From Clitopilus passeckerianus (lineage: Eukaryota > Basidiomycota > Agaricomycetes > Agaricales > Entolomataceae): DNA of 64,000 bases. The notes under the pieces are model-generated. The model searched no databases, was not told where the DNA came from, and saw nothing but the letters and a program-made list of their open reading frames with translations. Below, one piece after another: positions 1 to 11,751 of this stretch. Both the position numbers and the translations under genes were made by a program. Within the stretch, counting starts at the first letter, position 1, and every line of letters starts with the position of its first letter. The DNA lies in the NCBI GenBank assembly GCA_944990035.1, contig CALYLX010000052.1:62001-126000 (forward strand). The letters run 5' to 3'.

Positions 1-1512
1 CTGAGGGCACGGTCCAGTGTCTTCCCGACTTGAAGTCAGATGTAGACCCGGTAGCGTAGCCGCCAGCCGGCATACCCACAATAGCAGCTCCAGATTCGAA
101 AGTACCAGGTAGCTTTGAAGGGTATGTGTTCGACGGGGTGCCCATATTTGGTGGATGGCTGGTGCCATGGATTGTATATGGATCCAGGGTACTGGTCTGA
201 TTCACCTCCTTGACAAATTGTCGTCTCCTACGTCTCACGAGGACGAAGACAAGAGCTACAAGGAGTGCGGCGACAACGCAAGCAGCAACTCCTATTCCGG
301 CAGCTGCACCAGTAGACAAGCCCGAGCTATTAGGACGAGAAGAAGCCTCAGTGTTCATTCGCGGAAGGGCGAAAACAGGGTAAACTTACGAGTTACCACC
401 ATTCGTGGACCCCCCACCTCCGTCTGAACCCGTTGTGTAAACGGTGGCGTAGTCCACTGCGAACACCTGGTTATTCCCGTTTGGTGTATAGGAGACCTTC
501 AGGTGGTGTTGGCCGCCCCCGATGTTAGTGGCATGGAAAAGGAGGGCTTGAGGGAGATATCGATTGGTAATGGCTTGGTAATTTATGGCTGGGGACCCGT
601 CGAGTGATACTGTATAAGGCGCGCCGGTGACGTTCATAGGGCCGTAGAGTGATACGCCATCGCCTAATCATCTGATTATCAACAAGTAACTAGTGGGGAG
701 CAGCCGACTAACCCTGCGTGTTTCGATCAGGAGAGTCATACGGTCAAACATGAAAGCTTCACTCACGTTGAATGAGAAGTCGAAGGAAGCTCCAGCACTT
801 GTTGTTGAACTAAGTAAAACGGTGGTCACGAACTTCATGGAGGTTTCGGAATCAGGTTCACTCACTGCCCGCTGGAGCCAGCAAATGTATCCAGACTGTC
901 TGGACTTGTCGACCACTGAGATGCTGAAGGGAGGTAGTTGAAGCTGGGGTCGGAATCTTGATAGTTCACCACGTAGAGTTTGCCATTGCTAATCTCCCCT
1001 ACATTACCCTCAATCATGACCTTTGGTAAAACCCCATGAATAAGCGGGACAGCTAGGGTAAAGAAACAAGCTAAGCTCACATAGTCAATGTCCACGTAGA
1101 GACCTTCGTTCTTGTTGGTAATCTGTAATCTATGTAACCCCTGGTCGAGGTTGTGGGCTTGGAAGAGAGTTTGATTGAATAGCTCGGGATCCGCGCTTCC
1201 ATTGACTGGCGTACTATTCTGGCCATCGAGGGTCGCCTGGAAAAATCCATGGTTCGGGCGCTTGGCACCATAGACCGTTATACCAGTTCCATTGAAAGCA
1301 ATTGTAGCCGTTGCTCCGGCTTTCGTTGTTTTCATGAACGTCGATTGAGAGTATCTGTATTGTTAACATATATAGACACAACTGGCAATCAAGCGACTGG
1401 AAGCTTACTGGTCAGCGAGAGGATCACCGACGTAACTATATGGTGTCCAGTCACCAGATGAATAGGTGATAAATGGCGAGTAATCCTCGATGGTCAGAGT
1501 GAAGTCAGGCAT
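1..1512 (-). CDS. Receptor-like single-pass membrane protein, tandem copy 1 (3' end outside window)
   Basis: No experimentally known function is recognised. The start at 1512 gives MPDFTLTIEDYSPF, conserved in all three copies. Exons then encode a first beta-rich module (FNGTGITVYGAKRPNHG to DIDYV), a linker (VVNYQDSDP), and a second module (GDGVSLYGPMNVTGAPY to FAVDYATVYTT). A Ser/Gly stalk and one membrane helix (GAAAGIGVAACVVAALLVA), followed by a Lys/Arg stop-transfer cluster, come next. The paired modules resemble galactose-binding-like jelly rolls; this is inference from pattern. The stalk, helix and basic-tail layout resembles fungal SKG6/Axl2-type proteins. N-glycosylation sequons suggest the modules face outside. 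No N-terminal signal peptide is visible, which is odd for such a topology. Introns include GTAAGC and GTGAGT donors. The cytosolic tail continues past base 1. Confidence 0.72.
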
Positions 1513-2263
1513 TGCGCGGCTGCAAGTCGGTTGGCGACAGCAAGAGGCCTAAGGAACGGCCCAACCAAGCCTAAAGCACGGAGGATAGAAGTTTGAACAT
1601 TGCTTCGATACAGTCATCAGTGGATTCCTCCAAGCAACTGATGGTTGGAGCCTTGGAGGAGCGTCCGATGATAGCCACACGGCATCTGCCAAAAACGGTC
1701 AGTAAACACCGTGTCATCAGCAAATCACTATTATACCAATCATCTTGGACCACGGTTGATCTTCGACTTTTGATTGTCTTGCTGGCGCTAGAGTCTATCA
1801 AGGCCAAACCCCCAAAAAAGTCCATTGCCAAAAGCAGGATTCGGGGGGTCTGCCTGGTTTTTAAACAAAGGATGTCTTCTACCCATTCGTTGCAAGCTTC
1901 AAGCGTATTCTTGGGGTTTCCAGGTTCGGAAGAGCATGTGAAGACGAGTATAAAGAACAACCCAGATCGCTCCGCTTGCTTTGCCCACTTTCTCACGGGT
2001 TGTTGGAGCTTTATTGCAGCTTAAGTTGAAGAACTACCTTTAAACTATATTCTTGGACAGAATGTCAAAGACAGTGCCGATATCAAATCAAGAATAGAAC
2101 GCGAGTAGGCAAAATGAAGAATAATGACAGTGTGTCACGAGAACAAGAAACATGACGGCTCTCGAATGTCATCGACGTCCGTAGGTAGCCTGCAGATAAT
2201 CCGGAGGGCTCATAACAGGCGTTCTTTCTCGCTGTACGTCGCCTGCATTCAACCGCGGTTTTG
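1513..2263. other. Intergenic region, duplicated promoter of tandem copy 1
   Basis: About 750 bases between copy 1 and copy 2. The stretch near 1550-1730 is recognisably similar to 4000-4230, which lies upstream of copy 2. The promoters were therefore duplicated with the genes. Open frames on both strands at 1571-2024 show no protein-like pattern and are not called. Confidence 0.5.
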
Positions 2264-3961
2264 TCATACCCACTGGCGATGGCTAGCAGGAGAATATGAT
2301 CAGGTCGGAGAGCGGGAACCAACCAGAACAGTTACGCTTACCAGCTCGCCATACATATCCGAAATCCCGCCATCCGAGCTAGCAGCAGCAAACCTCGCCG
2401 GGTTTGACGACGATGTGTTACTGTCAGAGGGCACGATCCGGTGTCTTCCCGAATTGAGGTCGGATGTTGACCCGGTAGGGTAGCCGCCAACCATGGCACC
2501 TGCTGGTATTCCAGCCGCAGCAGCTCCGGATCCGAAGGTACCTGGTAAGTGTGAAGGGTGTGTGCTGGACGGGGTTCCCAAATTCGTTAGATGACTAGTG
2601 CCGTTGGTTGTATACGGATCCACGGTACTGGTCTGCTTCATCTCCTTGACATGTTGTCGCTTCCTCCGTTTCATGAGGATGAAGGCAAGCGCAACAAGGA
2701 GTGCTGCCACGATACAAGCAGCGACTGCTATTCCAGCGGCTGCGCCTGCAGACAAGCCTGAGTCGCTATAACAGGGAATCAACCTCAGCGTTTGATCACG
2801 AAATGGCGGAAATGATTAGAACTCACGGATTACCACCGTTCGTAGAGCCCGTGCCTCCGTCCGAGTTTGAAGAGCTGGCGTTTACGTTTGTTGTGTAAAC
2901 GTTGGCGTAGTCCACTGCGAACACCTGGTTATTCCCATTCGGGGTATATGAGACCTTCAGGTGGTGTTGGCCGCCTCCAAGGTTGGTGGCATGGTACAGA
3001 AGGGCTTGTGGAAGATATCGATCGCTAACGGCTTGGTAATTTGTAGTCGGGGCCCCATCGAGTGATATCGTGTAAGGCGCGCCCGTTTTGCTTAAAGGGC
3101 CGTAGAGTGATACGCCGTCCCCTAGTGATCTGATTGTTGATAAGAAAGTGGTTGGAGGCAATAGACTAACCCTGGGAGTTTGGTCAGGTCAGCATTACAG
3201 TAAACATGGAAACTTACTTACATTGAATGAGAAGTCGAAAGAAGCTCCAGCACTTGTTGTAGAGCTGGGTACGAATGATCATGAGCTTCGCGGAGAATCC
3301 AGAATGAGGTTCACTTACTGCCCGCTTAACCCAGAGAATGTGCCTAGACTGTCTGGATTTGCCGACCATTGTGACTCCGTAGGAAGGTATTCGAAGCTGT
3401 TGTCGGAATCTTGGTAGGTTACTACATAAAGCTTGCTGTTGCTCTTCTCTCCTACATTCCCCTCAATCGTGACCTTTGGTACAATTCCACGTATGAGCGG
3501 GACGGCCAGGGCAAAGAAGCGAGTCAAACTCACATAGTCAATATCCAGGTAGCGGCCTTCGTTCTGATTGGTAATTTGCAACTGATGCCACCCCTGGTTA
3601 AGGTTGTGGGCTTGGAAGAGAGCCTGGTCGAATAGATCCTTCGCGCTTCCATCGACTGGGGTACTATTCTGGCCATCGAGGTTCGCCTGAAAAAACCCAT
3701 GGTTCGGGCGCTTAGCTCCATAGACCGTTATACCAGTTCCATTGAAAGCAATTGTAGCCGTTGCTCCGGCTTTCGTTGTTTTCATGAACGTCGATTGAGA
3801 ATACCTGTGATGTTAACATATACGCACAACCGGGATTGAAACAACATGAAAACTTACTGGTACGCAAGATTATCGCCATTACTAGTACCTGGTGACCAGT
3901 CGCCCGATGAATAGGTGATAAACGGCGAGTAATCTTCAATGGTCAGAGTGAAGTAAGGCAT
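2264..3961 (-). CDS. Receptor-like single-pass membrane protein, tandem copy 2 (complete)
   Basis: Complete paralogue and closest relative of the copy to its left. Start at 3961 gives MPYFTLTIEDYSPFITYSSG. Module 1 carries GTGITVYGAKRPNHGFFQ and module 2 carries GDGVSLYGPLSKTGAPY. A Ser/Asn/Gly stalk follows, then a membrane helix (AAAGIAVAACIVAALLVALA) and a basic stop-transfer segment (KRRKRQ). The cytosolic tail is rich in Ser, Thr, Pro and Gly. The 5' exon ends at a GTAAGC donor after the conserved tail sequence ISDMYGEL. The last exon is very short under the model used: acceptor before 2272, ending WV and a TGA at 2266-2264. That last junction is the least certain part. The gene has about seven exons with short introns. 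Binding partner and role are unknown; cell-surface or wall sensing is inference from topology only. Confidence 0.75.
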
Positions 3962-4493
3962 TGCACAGCAACAAGTCTGTTGGCGGTAGCAAGAGGCGTA
4001 AAGGACAGTCCAACAAGGCTTGGCGCGCGGCGAAGCAGGGATACTAGAATCCGGGCGGGGACTAGCCGTGATAGAAGCCGCCTAGAGAGCTTGGGCATTG
4101 CTTTGGATACAGTGGTTTCAATTATTCGTCTCCAGCAAATGATGCAGATGGTTCGAAGAGCGCCCGATCATACACTGTCCACAGGTCTATACCAAATATG
4201 GTCCATCTGCCGGTGTTACCGGCAAATCATACGGATATTTTTTTACGTTGCTTATGCACCGCAATGAAGATCACCATCTTTCAGCATGGGTTGATCTTCG
4301 ACTTGGGTAAATTTTGTGTACAGACGTGTGCAAAAGATAGGGGATGCATGGTCAGGACAGAAGAGGCGTAGCATGAGTGGCCACCGAGATCCCATGAACT
4401 TCCCAAAGAATACAGAAGGTATGATACAGAGTGACTGGTAAATTGATACAACAGATGACGAAAAAAGTCCAAAGAGTGTAGAAGTGATAAAAC
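3962..4493. other. Intergenic region upstream of tandem copy 2
   Basis: About 530 bases. It is partly similar to 1550-1730, the equivalent position upstream of copy 1. No gene is supported; small open frames look random. Confidence 0.5.
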
Positions 4494-6257
4494 CTAATAT
4501 GTTTGAGAATAATCAGGTGGACTGGCACCTGGCCTCAAATCTCGCTCGATAATGGTGCTCATGACAGCACGAGGTTTTCGTAGAGCGGGAGAGTACTATA
4601 AAGGTGTCATGAGAAGTGACGAAAGAAGACAACATGAAGAAACTCACGAATGCGGCAGGAGACGTATTGGGCGATCCGATCACCCCGGTTGAAAGACTAG
4701 GATCCCATGTGTGTATGGTCTGATTGACTATCGGTGAGAACGCGGGCTTGTTAAGATTCAAAGGCAACGTGAGTCGTCTTGGATCCGCGGAGGGCGAGTC
4801 GGTACTTGGTGCTCCCAAGGTGTCAAAGTTGGTCTGAATGTGTAGAAGAGGAGGCCGTTGACCGGGGAGACGCTGGTAATACTCGCGTAGGCCACTTGTA
4901 GGTGTGGGGTAGGGTTCCACGGTATTTGTTGGTACTGACTTCTCATTCAGTTGTCGTTCCCCCCTCCGCCGTAGTAGAAGGAAGATGAGCCCCGCGACGA
5001 GAAGAGTGACGATGCACGCCCCAATCGCTATACCTGCAGCAGCGCCGGCTGAGAGACCCGAGCTACCTTGTGGTGAACTGGTAACAGGATATGCTGGTCA
5101 GTAGGTGAAGGGCATTTTGAATCAAACTCGTACGATGAACCATCTTTCGAATCACCGCTTGGGTTCGATGCTGCAGAGCCGTCCGTCGAGCTGCCGGAGC
5201 CTAAGGCACTAGCACTCGAATTGGTAGGGTTCGTGGTGTAGACATTGGCATAGTCGATTGCGAACACCTGACCGTCTCCTGAAGGCTCGTAGTCGACGTG
5301 AAGATGGTGCTCTCCTGCACCGATATTTGTGGCATGGTAAAGAAGGGCTTGAGGTAGATAGCGGTCAATCTGGGACTGGTAGGTGGTCGGGGGTGAGCCG
5401 TCAAGTGACACCTTATATGGCGCACCATTGGTGCTCATGGGGCCGTATAGCGACACGCCATCGCCTGTAAAACGCCAAGTCAGACCAAGTGTGGAGACAC
5501 TGGAATATCCTGGGAACACTGACCCTACAGAGAAGTGCGTCAGTTTTTGTGGATGAGAGGCTCCTAACAGCTTCTTTGACTTACAGTGAAGGTGAAATTG
5601 AAAGCGGCACCTCTGCTCGAGGTGAGGCTGAAACTGGGGGGTCAGGACTGCAAGAGGAACCGTCATCTGGTAAACTCACTGCCCGCTTGAGCCAAAGAAA
5701 GTCCCAAGATTTGGAGGGTTTGTGGACCATTGGGAGGGTGATGGTAAGTAGGAGATATTGGGGTCTGAATCTTGATAATTAACCACATAGAGTTCACCCG
5801 TGTTGTCCCCGACATCGCCTTCAATTGTCACCTAGCTGCCATTGAGCATGTCGGTCAAAACGATCAATAAATTTGGACTTACGTAGTCAACATCCAAGTA
5901 TTGCCCTTCTTCCTCATTGGTAATGCTCACGGTATGTGGCCCTTGCTGCAGCCCGTGGATATCGAAGAGAGGCACCTGGAATTGCCAGGGTGTAGCAGAG
6001 CCGCTAGCCGCTGGTGTATTGGTACCATCGATGTTCACTTGGTAACGACCATGGTTTGTGCGCTTCGCTCCGAATATCGTAATGCCTGTTCCGTTGAATG
6101 CAACTTTGGCCGTTCCACCTGCTTTGTCCGTGACCATGAATGTCGATTGCGAGTATCTTATCGTGGAGTTATCATCTGCACTCGTTCCAGGAATCCAGTC
6201 CGACGTATAAGAGATGAATGGAGAGTAGTCCTCGATTGTGAGTGTAAAGAATGGCAT
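4494..6257 (-). CDS. Receptor-like single-pass membrane protein, tandem copy 3 (most diverged)
   Basis: Third tandem paralogue, same exon order but clearly more diverged. Start at 6257 gives MPFFTLTIEDYSPFISYTSD. Module 1 reads GTGITIFGAKRTNHGRYQ, and module 2 reads GDGVSLYGPMSTNGAPYKVS. A long Ser/Gly/Asn stalk comes next, then a membrane helix (AAAGIAIGACIVTLLVAGLI) and an RRRGERQ stop-transfer cluster. The cytosolic tail is Pro-rich and ends PPDYSQTY before a TAG at 4496-4494. A proline-tyrosine tail of this kind could recruit WW-domain ubiquitin-ligase adaptors, which is inference. The final junction (donor after SPAAF near 4648, acceptor near 4535) was chosen because it keeps the frame and gives the PPDY ending. 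Another acceptor would stop at about 4513. Confidence 0.7.
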
Positions 6258-7490
6258 ATTTCCGGTACTAGCGTTTCAAAGGAGTGAAAGGTTGGGATAG
6301 CCCAGCAAAACCCGGATGCGGCGAGGAAAGGGTGTTGGCTCTCCAAATACGCCCTTAATAGCCCAGAAAGCTAGGTGTTTGTGGTAGAAAGAAGCTCAGT
6401 TGTCGACCAGGTCATTCTGCGTGCCTCCAAATTGAATTGGTGAGGGCTCAGTGGGTGTGTGAAGGCAAGGCACTCCAGCGCCACATCATCTGGGGTAGCC
6501 TTCCTTTCGACTCGGAAGCAGAAAATGGCTCTGCCTCGCAACCGTCGTCCTTATTAATAGGTCACAAAAAGCCGACCTTCGGAGGTAAGTAGAATTTGTA
6601 GCCTGGAATGCTCAAATCGATATGCCACCGTGAAATTTTGATTGCAAGTTCTGCGAGGTTATGGCTCCTGTTCACGTTATGGAGACCTCGTAATCAGGTG
6701 ACCGGTCCCGGTCTATGGGCGAATTTTTAACTGGGTTTTTGACCCTGCTCATGGGATTTCATTTGGATTTCTTCTGTTCGGTTTCAAGGCCCAAAGGAAA
6801 GCTCTTGTCTCAAAATCACAAGGGACTTGAATTCACTTGACGATTTGAGAAACCTTCAAAGCAATGGTTGGACACTTCCGAATCACCCCTGTGGATGATC
6901 AAGGCCCCGGAATTGCAGCTTGGGTCATCTGTGTCTCGACTCTCCTACAAGCAAACACCTCTTCAAAGGAGCGGCTCATAAACGAGATTGTGATGCTCAA
7001 GTTTCCCTGATGGGGCGCTGGCCTGAACCCTCACGTTTCACCTTGCCAGGAGAGGGCATCCTTGCCGCTGTTCGGCATCCGACGATCTCGAGCACCTGAA
7101 TTTGCGTTTACCTCTACTCGTATCTGTCATGTGTTCTAAATTTACCCAAGAAAATCAGCTTTGTCAAAGCAAGGGTATGTCTGCCCAGGCCACTTGTGCT
7201 CTCGTTGATTAGCTTCCGCCTTGGATGCTACATCAGCCCGCTTGCATTTTCCTGCGTGTACATACTCCGAGGGAACCGTAATTCGAAGATCGTACACAGT
7301 CTCATGCCCTCCATATATTTGCCCATAACACCAACACTTTGGGCTGATTGGTCATTTCTATTGTATTTCAAAGTCGATGGAAGCAAAGTCAGGTGCACCT
7401 TGAGAAGTTTCTCACTGTCAGGCGTCTTCAATTGGATATTCCAGCCTCTCCATCCTTCTGTAAAGCTTTCAGACGACCATCAGAACTCAA
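6258..7490. other. Intergenic region, no gene supported
   Basis: About 1.2 kb between the receptor-like array and the F-box remnant. Open frames are short and lack recognisable protein patterns. No tRNA, repeat array or transposon end was seen. Confidence 0.45.
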
Positions 7491-8916
7491 ATGGCCGCAT
7501 CCCACGATATACCACCAGAGATTCACGACAAGATCCTCGATCAGCTTAACGGCGATACGGTGACTCTCAATCGATGCGCATTGGTGTCCAGGGATTGGCT
7601 TGCGCGATCAAGGAATGTTTTCTGGTCGTTCCGCTTCTTGCCTATCTTCAGAGGACACCCCGGTATGGCCGGGCGCACCGATAAAACAATGACGCTACTT
7701 GATCATCCGAAATGCACCTTCATTCACCACATCCGCTGGCTCTATATCATAGGCCCAGATCGAGCTTATCCGTCCAATGACAGCATTGCAGCTGCATACA
7801 GAGAGTTGGATGGTATCTGCGCCCGCCTTTCAAAGCTTCCCATGGCACCACGTAAACTATCTATTGATATGTTGACTTTCGATCGCATACAACCCGCAAG
7901 CCTAGCAGCACTAGGCTCATTCAAGCAGATCGAGTCCTTGATATTCAGGGCTGTCATTTCCCAAATTCGTTGCTGGCTTTGGCGAGCTTTGTGAGTTTCG
8001 AGCGCAACTCCAAGGATCTCCTTTCTGGTATGCGGATCGCGGTCCCCGACCACATTCCCCCGATACCGTCTTTACTTCCATCCGTACCCTGGAGATATCA
8101 ATGACGATGCCTGTAGCCGGTTTTCTTGCAACACTTCAGGCTTAGCCTTGCTATCCCCAGGTGCTCGTTCTCCATGGAGTCATAGCTATGAACTTTAAAC
8201 CACTAAGCTTGTTACTCATACACATCGGAAGTTCTCTCCGAGAACTCAGCCTCGATGTCGGCGAAGAAGCGGTTCGGGTAGAGCGAGAAAACGGTAACGA
8301 GTTTTCCAACTATCTAAGCGCTGGACCAGGGCGATATTGATTGATAATGTTAGCCTTAGGTGTTTCCCTAAAGCTTAACGCCAGTGCATTTGGCCACTTT
8401 CCTATCAGTGACCATAGCGGTGAGCTTTTGAGCCTTTTCAGGATTTGGAGCGCTCCGAGACTTACTGTAAACCTAGCCTTCCCGTTCCCAATCTTGCTGG
8501 GCCACAACACCGATCTATCCCACCTCACGATCAGTACCATAGACGTCAGCCCGCTACGCCAATACCCCTCCCTTTGGCTCAAATCTCTTCTCAACTCCAT
8601 CTCAGCAAGTAAATTTCAATCTCTCAAGCTCAGAATGAGATTGGGCGAGCGTTCAACGAACTGCTTTGCCTGTTTTGACTGGAACATCATTGATAGCCTA
8701 GCCTTGACGAAACCAGCGGATTCTTGGGAGTCGATTACACTTTATGTGGACGCCAGCATGATATTCTTCTCAGATGATGCGACCGACTTGGAGCCCCAGA
8801 TTAGGAAACGCCTCCCCAACACGGTTGGCACGGGGAAGCCGGAAATTATTGAAGTTCGATCTAGTTACAATAGATATATATATAATGGCCGGTGGTATTT
8901 ATTATCACTGGTATAG
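7491..8916 (+). pseudogene. Decayed F-box protein gene
   Basis: The first frame starts MAASHDIPPEIHDKILDQL, a typical Agaricomycete F-box start, followed by RCALVSRDWLARSRNVFWSF. It stops at 7992-7994. The next coding-like segments lie in other frames: GCHFPNSLLALASFVSFE near 7950-8000, WYADRGPRPHSPDTVFTSIR near 8035-8100, and LLLIHIGSSLRELSLDVGEE near 8210-8270. The C-terminal part reads openly from about 8341 (DVSPLRQYPSLWLKSLLNSI, then a segment ending at 8916). At least three frame changes and internal stops separate pieces that look like one ancestral protein, and no GT-AG pairs join them neatly. An intact gene would have been a substrate-receptor-type F-box protein. A multi-intron live gene cannot be wholly excluded. 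Confidence 0.6.
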
Positions 8917-10393
8917 TCCATATCAAGTACAGGCAGTTCTTGGGGGAGTCGAGTAGGATGGCATACAGGTGCAGGTAGGCCAATTGGGCCGCGGGTGAGA
9001 TGAAACCGAGACGTGTACTTGCGAAATCTAGGGGTTGGAATTTGCTGGGTTGAGGATGGATTGATATAGGGTGTGAACACTGTGAAACCTCTCTGCCATT
9101 TTTTAATCCTTGTTGGAGCCAATGAGTGAGTCGAGCATAATTCCGAAACAATCATCAGCGAAAGCACAAATGGCCTACAGGCCTAAGCAGATCAACCAAA
9201 AATGATGGATAGATTGAATCAAAACTGGCAAGCCACAGGAGGGTAGGAGAAGTTTCGTCTATTAGGCAGGGAAAATACGACCACCCCCAGATGCTCCCAT
9301 AGCAAGGTAGAAAGATCCGTCCGAATTCTCCATGATGGTCGGCGCCGTTGATGAGAGGGGACGTTTCCCCGCTTCTGGGTAGTTGTCTGATAGAATGAAG
9401 GCAGTTAGGGAAGGCTCAAGATTCGAGGGTGTAAACATCCGGAAGCCTCTAGAAACTTTTGGATCTGGGCAAATTCCGAGGTAGAAAATCAGGAAGATCC
9501 CGGTGGCATAACGCTTGCTACCCTTGGGAACCGCGTAGCGTACGTGGTATCACGAGCCTGGTCCGTTGGCTCGTTGTCTTGGGCGCACAACGCGCAGCAT
9601 ACTCTTGATGTTCCGTCGACAAAGTCTCGATTGTATTGGCAACATCTGGAATTTCCGACGGCTATTTAATTTTGCTTGACTGAATGATGAGCGAAGCAAC
9701 GGTTCACAATGGTGAACGAGGCAGATGATATTCAGTCACCCACTTTCAACCTTAGGCGGCTAACGGCCGCTACAGTTTTGCATCTATACATCATAGCTCA
9801 GAGTCAATTTTTGCAAGAAGCGGTGTCCAGGCGGGCAGCGCACAGTGCGCCATCAGATCATCTGACAGTCGGGAGCGCACTGGAGGTTCTCAACTCTGGC
9901 AGGCAAGAGTCAAAATTGTTGTATTCTGCGCGGGGCCTATATACTCGAGTCTAGAGATAGAGACCAGTGACTGAGGGACGAGAGGAGAATATTCGGTGTA
10001 GAACATTTCCTGGGCGAAGATCGTGTGTATTTGAGCAGACGAGGGAATAACATAGAAACAGAGGGAAACCCTGCAAGTTCCGCCAGAAATTTTCGCCTCA
10101 ATGTGACCCACGGAGTCAATGTGCAGACGGTCATTGGATGGGATCGGCAGCATGGACCTCGGCGAAACCATCGGCGATCGCTGGATGGCGCGGGGAAACA
10201 GGGGGAAACAGAGCCACCTTGTTTACATTTGTTTTGACGGGAACGTGATATAATAATGCCACGTCGCTTCCACGTATACTCACGAAAGTCCACGTTCTCG
10301 TCCTGCCTTCCGCAGTAACCTCCCTCTGACAAAAGCTTAGGGCCACCCCATTCCACATTCTTTTCCTCAGCCAATACCATTGTCAACGCTAGA
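8917..10393. other. Intergenic region upstream of the HAC1-type gene
   Basis: About 1.5 kb with no supported gene. An open frame at 9709-9954 lacks protein-like composition. The right end must hold the promoter and 5' leader of the bZIP gene starting at 10394. Nothing else was recognised. Confidence 0.45.
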
Positions 10394-11751
10394 ATGAACT
10401 ACTTCATCGACCCGGCTTCCCTATCACCAGCACCATCCACACCATCATCAATGGATGCACCCTCACCAGCACCTATGAACACATCATCATCCTCGTCAGC
10501 ATCATCGTCGAGGAAACGCCAACGCACTGATGCCTCTCCCGAGGAACGCAAAGAGGCTCGTGCACACCGCAATCGTATTGCAGCACAGAATTCCCGCGAT
10601 AGGCGGAAAGCCCAGTTTGGCTACCTTGAGCGACGAGTTGCGGAGCTCGAGGAAGAGAACCGAACTCTTCGTGCTGCACGAGGCATCCCTCTCTTGCCCA
10701 TCGCCTCTTCCTCAGCAGCCGTTGAGGAGCACAAGAGGCAGGAGGCCCGAGAAAGAGAGAGGGAGAACGAGGAACTCAGGGAGAGGATCAAGACTCTTGA
10801 GAAGGGCTGGGACGCCGTCATCAAGGCTCTCGCCTCTCAAGGCCTCCCTATCCTCGCCTCCGCCCTCCCCACTACCACCTCCATCCCTACACCCGCACCT
10901 GTCTACCCCATCTCACCCGCACCATCACATTCATCCGTTGAATTCTCAACACCGTCGATTAACCTCGAATCCCTCCCCCAATCATCACCTGAACCCCAGA
11001 GCGCCTCCAACGAGTCCGTCAACACCGAGCCTACTCGCCACCTAGCACGGGTGGCGTCCATCGCTGAGCCTTCACCAACTCAGTCGATGCCCCAGCAGCG
11101 GGTAGCCTCAACGTCGACGCCTTGTCCGGCCTCTTGTTCTCCGCTCCCCAAGTCGCACGACCCCAGTCAGCGACGATCACCCCTCCAGCCCCACAACAAG
11201 TCGCTTCAAATTCAAGTGACGACGACGCCATCATGGAGACACTGCTCATGGAAATCCTCGCCCAGCCTCAGGAAACCAACACCTCCCAACTCGTCCAAGG
11301 TCTCACAACCCCACCCGCTGCAGCACGGACCGAAAGGTTTGTCGCGCAAAAGGTCGGGAAGGAGATCGGGACTAAGAAGGGTGAAGTTGAGACTGAGGGT
11401 GGTGCCAACTCCTGTTCATCGCAGGAAGTGAGCTCCGTCATCAACAACACCACTACCGGCGTCGCGGAGGGGAGTGAGGGGGAGCAGGTGGTTGTGAGTG
11501 GAGGAATCGAGATGATGGATTTCAACAACCTTACGGGTGGAAGTAATGGAACTGACGGAGTGGATGTGGAATTTGAGTATGGACAGGGTTTGGAGTGGGC
11601 GGAGGATGGAGAGAACACCACCATGCAGCAGATTTTGGCTGCCCTGGGCGTCGACGCTGCTCAACTCGAGCAGTCGCAGACTCCCCAGGAGCAACAGCAA
11701 TTCGGGTCGCTTCAAGATATGGGGTTGTGGAACGGAGTTGGGGTTTTCTGA
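10394..11751 (+). CDS. HAC1: HAC1/XBP1-type bZIP transcription factor of the unfolded protein response
   Basis: The product is a DNA-binding activator of ER-stress genes; in this family the mRNA must be spliced by the ER sensor Ire1 to give the active form. The basic region at residues about 59-72 has NRIAAQNSRDRRK, the bZIP N-x-x-A-A-x-x-S-R signature. A leucine zipper follows (ERRVAELEEENRTLR), then a Ser/Pro-rich middle. From 10394 the first frame stays open to 11431, but after about 11100 it turns into low-quality Pro/Ser/Arg sequence. A different frame, open from 11068 to 11751, gives NVDALSGLLFSAPQ and an acidic C-terminus ending FGSLQDMGLWNGVGVF. The switch needs removal of a length equal to 2 modulo 3, as for Hac1-type introns. 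Identity as HAC1 rests on bZIP type, frame switch and stem-loop together. Confidence 0.72.
11088..11104 (+). promoter_or_regulatory. Candidate Ire1 cleavage stem-loop in the HAC1-type mRNA
   Basis: A five-pair stem (TGCCC with GGGTA, one G-U pair) closes a seven-base loop, CAGCAGC. The loop fits the Ire1 consensus C-N-G / C-N-G-N, so cleavage would fall after 11095. It lies just where the coding frame must change, and a 3' exon starting at 11096 reads PAAGSLNVDALSGLL. The partner site was not found with an equally good stem. Weak candidates are near 10937 and 11063-11066. Confidence 0.55.

Noticed and set aside
9709..9954. Plus-strand open frame of 81 codons
   Set aside because: No conserved pattern, no intron signals, and it lies in a long gene-free stretch.
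11050..11095. Conventional intron in the HAC1-type gene (GTGGCG donor at 11051, CAG acceptor at 11095)
   Set aside because: Its 45 nt is a multiple of three, so it would not produce the needed frame change, and the donor is poor.
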